From assembly GCA_964617665.1 (NCBI GenBank), contig CAZUAH010000232.1, positions 1-20,769 of the forward strand: a stretch of 20,769 nt of DNA, given 5' to 3'. Of the stretch, positions 7,146 through 13,380 are shown piece after piece. How positions within the stretch are numbered: the stretch's first letter is position 1; each line of letters begins with the position of its first letter. This DNA comes from JADHUC01 sp964617665. Lineage in GTDB: Bacteria; Planctomycetota; Planctomycetia; Pirellulales; Pirellulaceae. The notes under the pieces were generated by a model that was not told where the DNA came from, ran no database searches, and saw only the letters and a list, made by a program, of their open reading frames with translations. The position numbers were made by a program, and so were the translations under genes.

Positions 7146-9776
7146 CTATTCTGGTTCCACACGAAGTGTGACAACACCGAAAGCTGGTAGATCCAACGTG
7201 CCTTCGATCTTGGGTCCACGCGACTCTCGTAGATCGCTGCGATAAACCTGCTTCGGTTCCGCCCATTTCAAGGCGCACCGTTCCGGTTTTCCCGACGCGG
7301 CATACAGGCGCACCATCAGGGCACTGAAGTCACGGCTGGGCCGGAGTGACGTGACCAGCACTCCGTCGCCTTCGATGTGAAGCATCGGTTTGGCGATGGG
7401 CTGATCCGGATTAGCCGCCACGGCCAGCAGCGGTTGTGTGACGCTTTTCGCACCACGTTGGGCGGCTGCCTGATCGTATTCGCCGTGCGGCAGCAGCGTG
7501 TAGGCGAAACGATGCGGCCCTTCCTGGTACGCCTTGTAGTTGGTTTCCCAGTGATTGGTCATTACCCACGAGTAGAAGAACGGACCGGCATCAATCGTCC
7601 GATCCCAGAACTCGGGGACGCCGTCCGGCGTCTTGTCGTACATCATGGTCGCCGCGGGTAGGCAACCGCGACCACGGCCGATGATCTTGAACGGATGGAA
7701 TTTGAGCATCGGCGCTTCGTGCGTGATCCAGGTCACACCATAGTCGGCATTCGAGACATCGACGAAACGCTGCACGCAGTAGTAGTTTCGGTTCGCGCCG
7801 GGCAGTTGGTCCTTTTCCGGGCGGACCACGGCAAATGGAACGTTGATCCGAGGTTGGCCATCGGGAACGTCGAACGGAAAAGCAAAATAGACGCTCTCTG
7901 GCGTGAGTTCCTGCAGCTTGTCCATGTCGTTCACAAGGTCGATTCGGTCCTTTCCGCTGTAAATGCGGACCCGGCGAACGAGCTTGGAACAGCCTGGCGC
8001 ATCACACTCGATCTTGATCGTGCCAACAACCGGACCGGCGTCTTCGACAGTGATGGTCGGTGGAGTCGTGATACGGCTGTAGCCCTCGCCTGTGACTCGG
8101 CCCAGCGTGTAGAGGTAGTCGTTCAGGCCGAAGCCGGTGGTGCGATCGACAAGCTCCTTGCCGAGAGTCTTGCTGAAGATGCTGGCGATTGAGCCATTGG
8201 CGGGGTCGATTACGACCTTGATCTTCTCATTTTCCAGTGCATTCTCTCGGACGACGACGTCACCGCCGGCCTGGGCCGCACTGGGCTCGAGCTTGAAGCG
8301 TTTGGCGCCGAACGCAGGAATCGTCGGAGCGAGAACGGCCAGTTCACCTGATTTCAGCCGTTGCGTCGGAGTTGCGTTGCCGGCGGCGTCCAGCAGCCGA
8401 TCTCCGCCTGACGACAAGGCCTCGGGCAATATCACAACGCCGCCACGGTCCCAACAAGCAGTGTTGTAGAGGTCGATGGTCTTCGAATCCGGCGCGGCGA
8501 CCGTGCTGGTGGCTTGTTCCAGGATCTCGTTGGCGACATCGCGCGTGTTTAGCGCGAATCGCTGCTTGAATTTCTCCTGGGATATGGTGAATTCGCTGAA
8601 GGGTTTCGAAATACTGCAATGGGCGCCCCATGTGTGCTCGTCGTACATGATGGCGTTGTGCCACGCCTTGCTGAACAGGTCGTGCAGTTTCGCAGTCGGA
8701 TCGAGCATCACCCATAGCCGTTCGGCTTGGTCGAGGCCTTCCTTCGCGCGACGATTGATTGCCAGATCTGCCGATGTCGAAGCTGCGCCGTCTTCCCAAT
8801 ACGGCGTCAGGTCGCCGGAAAGAACGGGCAAATCCTTGCCGTAGCGCTCCTCGAACTCGCTGAACAAACGCGTGTTGGTACTAAGGATGATTTTGGGATA
8901 AGCGTGTTTCTCGTTCCATTCTTTGACCTGTCGGGCAAGGTCAGGGTCAGGATGCCCATTGTCGCCACCGATCGAATAGCGGATCTGGGCGATGTCGTAG
9001 GGGTAGTCCTGCGCGACCAGATAATGATCGATAAACTGCGAGACGGCCGCACCAACATCTCGGTGCCGACCGCCCCAGAAATGAATGTAGCTGTTAGGAA
9101 CCATCCAGCAGAGCACTCGATGTTCACCCGACGGATCGGTCCAGTAGAACGGCTTGTTGCCCAACAGGTAGAGGAACCCCAGGCGATGATTATTGTTCGG
9201 GGCCGTATTCAGGTACTTCAGACCCTGTTGGCCCATGGCCGACACAAGCCCCCACGTGTAACCAGGCACGTCCGAGCCGATGGCCGTGGTCACTGGGACG
9301 CCGTATTTCCGCTCGAAGTCTTTGGCCGGTTGCATCAACTGTAGCAACTCCTCTTCGGTTCCCAGGCCGCTCATCATGTGGACGTAGAAGCCATCAAGAT
9401 GGATCGAGCCTTTGCGGATTGCGTCGAGAAACTCGTCGCGTTTGTCTTCCGTCGCGGTCCGAAGAAACTCGTCAATGGCCCACATCCCTTCGGGATGCCA
9501 CTTGAACCGGGAATCCTCGGGATAATCCGCGGTTTCCTTGATCAGATCCAAGGCGGTGTACAAGAAGCCGACTTGTCGTTTGAGAACATCTTCCTGCGTG
9601 TGCGTGTAGCCAATGTCTAAGTGTGTTTGATGGATGAGATGAATAACCCATTTCCTGACCGGCTCTTGCTGGATCGTCATTTCGGACGGCTTTGGCTGGG
9701 CGGCGAATCCGGTACCGTGTATCGTCAACAGAAGACAGAAAACGAACACCACGTCCGCGATTGTGGATTTACTCAT
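7146..9776 (-). CDS. Exported glycoside hydrolase family 38 (alpha-mannosidase-like) enzyme
   Basis: An 876-residue predicted alpha-mannosidase-type glycosidase. The signal peptide spans about residues 1-26 (ends GTGFAA). The GH38 catalytic domain follows. HQTHLDIGY (49-57) supplies the Zn ligands His52 and Asp54, SDVPGYTW (168-175) carries the likely nucleophile and Zn ligand Asp169, and YDEHTWGAH (378-386) supplies the late Zn-binding His381. Numbering is mine; roles follow characterised GH38 enzymes. The remainder is the beta-rich C-terminal half typical of the family, with HEAPMLKFHPF near residue 690. The ATG at 9776 was chosen because AAGGAA (9789-9784) lies 7 bases upstream and the signal peptide starts there; the in-frame ATG at 9833 is embedded in a TATAAT box. 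It heads a likely three-gene operon. Exact substrate (mannoside or other glycan) is not determinable. Confidence 0.9.
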   Translation of the reverse strand: MSKSTIADVVFVFCLLLTIHGTGFAAQPKPSEMTIQQEPVRKWVIHLIHQTHLDIGYTHTQEDVLKRQVGFLYTALDLIKETADYPEDSRFKWHPEGMWAIDEFLRTATEDKRDEFLDAIRKGSIHLDGFYVHMMSGLGTEEELLQLMQPAKDFERKYGVPVTTAIGSDVPGYTWGLVSAMGQQGLKYLNTAPNNNHRLGFLYLLGNKPFYWTDPSGEHRVLCWMVPNSYIHFWGGRHRDVGAAVSQFIDHYLVAQDYPYDIAQIRYSIGGDNGHPDPDLARQVKEWNEKHAYPKIILSTNTRLFSEFEERYGKDLPVLSGDLTPYWEDGAASTSADLAINRRAKEGLDQAERLWVMLDPTAKLHDLFSKAWHNAIMYDEHTWGAHCSISKPFSEFTISQEKFKQRFALNTRDVANEILEQATSTVAAPDSKTIDLYNTACWDRGGVVILPEALSSGGDRLLDAAGNATPTQRLKSGELAVLAPTIPAFGAKRFKLEPSAAQAGGDVVVRENALENEKIKVVIDPANGSIASIFSKTLGKELVDRTTGFGLNDYLYTLGRVTGEGYSRITTPPTITVEDAGPVVGTIKIECDAPGCSKLVRRVRIYSGKDRIDLVNDMDKLQELTPESVYFAFPFDVPDGQPRINVPFAVVRPEKDQLPGANRNYYCVQRFVDVSNADYGVTWITHEAPMLKFHPFKIIGRGRGCLPAATMMYDKTPDGVPEFWDRTIDAGPFFYSWVMTNHWETNYKAYQEGPHRFAYTLLPHGEYDQAAAQRGAKSVTQPLLAVAANPDQPIAKPMLHIEGDGVLVTSLRPSRDFSALMVRLYAASGKPERCALKWAEPKQVYRSDLRESRGPKIEGTLDLPAFGVVTLRVEPE

Positions 9777-9831
9777 TGCAGATTCCTTGTTGGTCAAATC
9801 GGTGCGAGTCGGTCGCTTGACAGTGTTCGCC

Positions 9832-9837
9832 ATTATA
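9832..9837 (-). promoter_or_regulatory. Consensus -10 box (TATAAT) upstream of the GH38 operon
   Basis: The minus strand reads TATAAT at 9837-9832, a perfect -10 match, 55 bases before the GH38 ATG. The -35 is unclear: TTGCAG (9862-9857) would leave a 19-base spacer. Because the upstream in-frame ATG at 9833 overlaps this box, it is unlikely to be translated if the promoter is used. The plus strand carries TTGACA at 9817-9822, which could serve the divergent deacetylase gene, but no good -10 lies at the right distance. Confidence 0.4.
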
Positions 9838-9931
9838 CCGTCAAATGAGCCGGCAACTGCAACCGCTCCCCTTTTTGCGCAAGCTCTGCTTGTCGCACGC
9901 TGGACCTTCCCAACACAAGCGAGTGTTTATC

Positions 9932-10849
9932 ATGAGAAGAGAAGCCCTCTATGTACGCATCGTGAGCTTGGCCGCCGCCGTTCTGGCATGCCTTGTTGGA
10001 GCCGGAGCCTGTGATTCGGCGGAAGACTCAGACATTCGGCTGATTGTGCGAGGTGACGACATAGGATCATCTCACGCCGCCAATGTGGCGTGTATCCAAT
10101 GTTGTCGCGAAGGCATCGTTCGGTCACTGGAAGTGATGGTGTCAGCTCCGTGGTTCAACGAAGCGGTCAAGATGCTTAGCGACAATCCCAAGCTGGACGT
10201 GGGAGTCCACCTGACATTGACCAGCGAGTGGGAGAACATGAAATGGGGTCCGGTGACCGAAGCGCCAAGCCTGGTCGACGACCGTGGCCATTTCTACCCG
10301 ATGACAAGTCAGAGACGGGACTTTCCTGCCAATACCGGTTTCCTACAGGCCGGCGCCAAACTGGATGAGGTGGAATCGGAACTGAGGGCTCAGATCGAGC
10401 TGGCTTTGGAAAAGCTGCCCAACGTTACTCATCTTTCTTGCCATATGGGAACGGCCAGCGCTACACCCGATCTCAGGGCGCTGGTCGAAAAACTCGCCGA
10501 TGAATATCACCTTCCGCTGGGAGTTGACGGGGCACAAAGGGCAGGACGATTCGGCGGTAAGGACACTACCGCCGAGCAAAAAGAAGAAAACCTGGTACGG
10601 ATTCTCGAAGACCTGAAGCCCGGTCTCTGGTTGATCGTCGAGCATCCCGGTCTCAACACGCCCGAGATGCGTGCCATCGGGCATCGCGGCTACGAAAACG
10701 TTGCCGAGGATCGTCAGGGCGTCACACAGGTGTTCACCAGCCCGCGCGTGAAAGAAGTGATCCGTCGCCGAGGTATCCGTTTGGTCGGCTATGGTAACGT
10801 TATCGCAGAACAGTCCAAGTCCGACGTTGGGAGCAGTCCGCCTGACTGA
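9932..10849 (+). CDS. Exported ChbG/YdjC-type carbohydrate deacetylase
   Basis: A 305-residue protein of the YdjC/ChbG family, metal-dependent deacetylases of N-acetylated sugars such as chitooligosaccharides. An N-terminal signal peptide (about 1-27, ending LVGAGA then Cys27) implies export, unlike cytoplasmic E. coli ChbG. Motifs in order: VRGDDIG (39-45) with the metal-ligand Asp, GVHLTLT (91-97) with His93, HLSCHMGTA (167-175) with His171, and EHPG (237-240) near the end. The usual HLDxH pattern has Ser169 where Asp is common. The ATG at 9932 is preferred because the signal peptide begins there; the in-frame ATG at 9845 would add 29 poorly matching residues. The ribosome binding site is weak. 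It is divergent from the GH38 operon, and its 3' end overlaps the opposing methyltransferase by 61 bases. Substrate unproven. Confidence 0.87.
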   Translation: MRREALYVRIVSLAAAVLACLVGAGACDSAEDSDIRLIVRGDDIGSSHAANVACIQCCREGIVRSLEVMVSAPWFNEAVKMLSDNPKLDVGVHLTLTSEWENMKWGPVTEAPSLVDDRGHFYPMTSQRRDFPANTGFLQAGAKLDEVESELRAQIELALEKLPNVTHLSCHMGTASATPDLRALVEKLADEYHLPLGVDGAQRAGRFGGKDTTAEQKEENLVRILEDLKPGLWLIVEHPGLNTPEMRAIGHRGYENVAEDRQGVTQVFTSPRVKEVIRRRGIRLVGYGNVIAEQSKSDVGSSPPD

Positions 10850-11454
10850 ATCGGCTCACTGGAAGATTTGACGGGCGCTGTCCACCGGTAGAGTACGTGT
10901 ATTCGATCGTCGTGTTTCGATCGCACGCGAACCACCTTGTCGGGCACAACGCCGTGCATGTTGAACTGATGCGAGACGACGCGGGCTCCTGGTGGAAGGC
11001 TCGCAAGCTGCGGCAGGAGTTTTACGTTGTACTCCGGTGTCAGATACAGCGTTACGACGGTGGCCGGCCTGAGATCGACGGAGAAGAGATCCTTTTGTTC
11101 GATAGACACCCGATCCTGGACACCAGCCCGATGGACGCTCTTCCGCGCATCTTCGATTCGGAGAGGGTCGATATCGCAACCGACGGCGCGGCAGCCGTAT
11201 CGTTTGGCTGCGGTGACAACAATGCGGCCGTCACCACAGCCCAAATCGTACAGCACGTCATCCTTTCGAACCTTGGCAAGCTTGAGCATGGCCGTGACAA
11301 CGTCAGGAGGCGTCGGGATGAAGATGACGTCGGGAATCGCGTTCTCCCGCGGAGCGGTTTTGTCACGAGGCCGTGTTTTGCGGCCATTGTCCTCGGCCGC
11401 CAAGGCCGAAGAGACAGTCAGGAAAAATGCTGCAAGGCAAATTGCGATCTGCAC
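10789..11454 (-). CDS. Exported class I SAM-dependent methyltransferase, FAM173/ATPSCKMT-like
   Basis: A 221-residue protein. Residues 1-20 (ending SSALAA) form a clear signal peptide. The core opens with FIPTPPDVVTAML (45-57), then an intact SAM motif I, VLYDLGCGDGRIV (67-79), an acidic motif II end at VGCDIDP (91-97), and KDLFSVDL (121-128) followed by VVTLYLTPE and ARVVSHQFNM (157-166). This order matches the lysine methyltransferase family that includes mitochondrial FAM173 proteins; the link is from memory of the motifs. Export is puzzling because SAM is cytoplasmic. The start is a GTG with GAAGGAGA (11468-11461) 6 bases upstream. The conserved part ends near WTAP (191-194); the last ~27 residues look non-homologous and residues 202-221 are antisense to the deacetylase gene. 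Confidence 0.85.
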   Translation of the reverse strand: MQIAICLAAFFLTVSSALAAEDNGRKTRPRDKTAPRENAIPDVIFIPTPPDVVTAMLKLAKVRKDDVLYDLGCGDGRIVVTAAKRYGCRAVGCDIDPLRIEDARKSVHRAGVQDRVSIEQKDLFSVDLRPATVVTLYLTPEYNVKLLPQLASLPPGARVVSHQFNMHGVVPDKVVRVRSKHDDRIHVLYRWTAPVKSSSEPIQSGGLLPTSDLDCSAITLP

Positions 11455-11477
11455 GTCACGTCTCCTTCGAGGTTGTA

Positions 11478-11506
11478 TTGAATCAACATATCCCGGCCGT
11501 TAGACT
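11478..11506 (+). promoter_or_regulatory. Candidate promoter for the DUF1559-LRR-S51 gene cluster
   Basis: TTGAAT (11478-11483), a 17-base spacer and TAGACT (11501-11506) lie 50 bases upstream of the ATG at 11557. Both hexamers match the sigma70 consensus at 4/6. It lies in the 102-base divergent gap between the methyltransferase and DUF1559 genes and shares its -10 hexamer with the element at 870-898. Confidence 0.35.
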
Positions 11507-11556
11507 CGGTCAAAGGTGGATTCACACATGTCGCCTATCGTCCCGGGGTCGCATGA

Positions 11557-12264
11557 ATGTCGGACATGAAGAAGTCTCGACGAACGGGCTGGAAAGGATG
11601 TGTCTGTGTAGTGGTCATCATAGCCGCTTTGATCGCCATGCTCATTCCCCCGTTCCAGGCAGCGAAGTTGGCCGCACGGCGAACGCATCGCGTCAACGCG
11701 CTGAAGAACGTGGGCCTTTCTCTGCAGAACTTTCAAGACACATACAGGCGTCTGCCGCCGGCGATTCGGAGGGATGACGTGGGAAGACCCGTCGGAAGTT
11801 GGCGTTACCAGATCGTTCCGTTCATGGAGGCACTCATGCTCGGAATCGACTATCGTAAGCCGTGGTTCGATCCGGCGGTTCGAATACTGTCTAGCCGCGA
11901 GCCGGACTACTATTGCTTCGATCACGATAGGAGTAGGCATTACACGAATGTGGCGGTCATTTGCGGCCCCGGCACACCGTTCGACGATTCACGAACGTGC
12001 TCCTTGGAGGATTTGGATGACGACACGATTCTGGCTGTCGAGGTGGCGGAACTAGATGTGCACTGGATGGAGCCGGGAGATCTACACATCGACAGTCTTC
12101 CCGAGTCGCTGATGAAGGGCCTTGACGGACAGGGCGTCCTGGTTGTGTTCGCCGACAGTACGGTACAGTACGTGCCAAAGTCCGTGCCACTTGAAAACTT
12201 GCGAAAACTCATGACGATCGAGGGGGCGAAGCAACATGACCGCAAGACTCTTCTACCGCAATAA
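11557..12264 (+). CDS. DUF1559-family protein with a non-canonical pilin-like N-terminus
   Basis: A 235-residue protein of the planctomycete DUF1559 family (pseudopilin-like N-terminus plus beta-rich exported domain, often called SBP_bac_10-like). After a basic start there is a hydrophobic helix (about 15-33), then PPFQAAKLAARRTHRVNALK (31-50) and NVGLSLQNFQDTYRRLPP (51-68), which track the family pattern LPAVQAAREAARR...NNLKQIGLALHNYHDTYGSFPP. Further family signatures are GPGTPFDD (137-144), DDDTILAVEVAE and, near the end, VVFADSTVQYVPKSV. The usual prepilin peptidase site (GFTLxE) is absent, replaced by TGWKGC, so processing into a pilus is doubtful and a simple membrane anchor is more likely. 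Start is uncertain: ATG at 11557 or 11566, neither with a strong ribosome binding site. It overlaps by one base (TAATG) a possible alternative start of the next gene. Role unknown. Confidence 0.82.
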   Translation: MSDMKKSRRTGWKGCVCVVVIIAALIAMLIPPFQAAKLAARRTHRVNALKNVGLSLQNFQDTYRRLPPAIRRDDVGRPVGSWRYQIVPFMEALMLGIDYRKPWFDPAVRILSSREPDYYCFDHDRSRHYTNVAVICGPGTPFDDSRTCSLEDLDDDTILAVEVAELDVHWMEPGDLHIDSLPESLMKGLDGQGVLVVFADSTVQYVPKSVPLENLRKLMTIEGAKQHDRKTLLPQ

Positions 12265-12302
12265 TGGTCAGGCATAGATCCGCTTGCAGGGAGACAATTG
12301 AG

Positions 12303-13340
12303 ATGAAGCGCGACGGCAATTGGGAAACGCGATGGAAACCGCTTGTTGCGACATTAATCGTGGCCATCGCCGTCGTAGCGGCGGTTTTATCGTCGTCTCG
12401 CCACGAGAATGCGGCTCGCGCGCAGACATCGTCTTCGGATCCCCGGTTCGCAACGATCGATCGCATCCGAGGGTTGGGCGGAATCGTGACCAGCAAGCGC
12501 GACCTGGGTTTCGATTTCGGTATACACTATGCCGAGGTCGAACTGGGCACCGATTGGCGTGGTGGAACTGAAGGAATCACTCACCTTGTTGATTTGCGCG
12601 TCATCGACGAACTCTGGCTGAAGAACCGCTCTATCGGTGATGAGGGCATGCGGCACGTCGCCCGTCTGGAGAAACTGCGAAGCCTTCATTGCGATGGATG
12701 TTCATTGACGAACAAGGGACTTGATCACCTTCGCAACGTATCGGGGCTCGTGTGTCTGACGCTGAATGCGGAAAAGGTCGACGACGACGGCTTGGCTGCA
12801 CTGAAGAACCACAAGCTGACTTGGTTGCACATCACGAATGCCACGAAGATCACGGACGAAGGCATGGACGAGTTGGCGGAGATGGACAGCCTGTGGAGTT
12901 TGAGACTGACAGGAAGCAAGGTAACAGGATCGGGGCTGGCGCACCTGACCAAGCTTGATCGACTCCGCGAATTGGTCTTGCCCAGCCCCCGTGTGACGGA
13001 CGACGCGCTATTCCACGTGGCCAATTTTCCACGACTGAGGAGACTGGACCTTTCGAATACTGCAGTGCGTGGACCGGGGCTTGTGCACGCTGCCAAGTTG
13101 ACGCGACTTGACGAACTGATTCTGGATGGATCTGCAGTGTCCGGCGAGTCGATTCGTTACCTCGCCAAAATGGACGCCATTTCCGTCCTATCGTTGAAGG
13201 ACACGGAAATCCGCGAAGAAGAAATCGAGCCGTTGTGGCGTCTCGAAAACCTGCGGACCGTATTCGTTGACGGACAGACCTTCAAAAGGTCGGACCGTGC
13301 CGACGGACAGGATGTCGCATCCAGTCAAAACGAGCGTTGA
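12303..13340 (+). CDS. Membrane-anchored leucine-rich repeat protein
   Basis: A 345-residue protein. Residues 12-30 form one hydrophobic segment (VATLIVAIAVVAAVLS), a membrane anchor or uncleaved signal, so the rest should lie outside the cytoplasm. From about residue 90 to 330 there are around nine 24-residue LRRs of the same broad type as in the lipoprotein gene at 2617-3774 (for example KVTGSGLAHLTKLDRLREL). These make a curved interaction surface; the binding partner is unknown. The start at 12303 is supported by AGGGAG (12288-12293) 9 bases upstream and by the anchor beginning soon after. An in-frame ATG at 12264 overlaps the previous stop as TAATG and might permit translational coupling, adding 13 residues. 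It lies 38 bases after the DUF1559 gene and 40 bases before the S51 gene, suggesting an operon. Confidence 0.85.
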   Translation: MKRDGNWETRWKPLVATLIVAIAVVAAVLSSSRHENAARAQTSSSDPRFATIDRIRGLGGIVTSKRDLGFDFGIHYAEVELGTDWRGGTEGITHLVDLRVIDELWLKNRSIGDEGMRHVARLEKLRSLHCDGCSLTNKGLDHLRNVSGLVCLTLNAEKVDDDGLAALKNHKLTWLHITNATKITDEGMDELAEMDSLWSLRLTGSKVTGSGLAHLTKLDRLRELVLPSPRVTDDALFHVANFPRLRRLDLSNTAVRGPGLVHAAKLTRLDELILDGSAVSGESIRYLAKMDAISVLSLKDTEIREEEIEPLWRLENLRTVFVDGQTFKRSDRADGQDVASSQNER

Positions 13341-13380
13341 GCCGAATAGAAGGTGAAGGTCGGTAACGAAAAGGAGAGTA

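Noticed and set aside
9777..9833. Extended GH38 protein starting at the ATG at 9833
   Set aside because: The 19 extra residues precede a good signal peptide, the ATG overlaps a perfect TATAAT box, and AAGGAA is well placed for the ATG at 9776.
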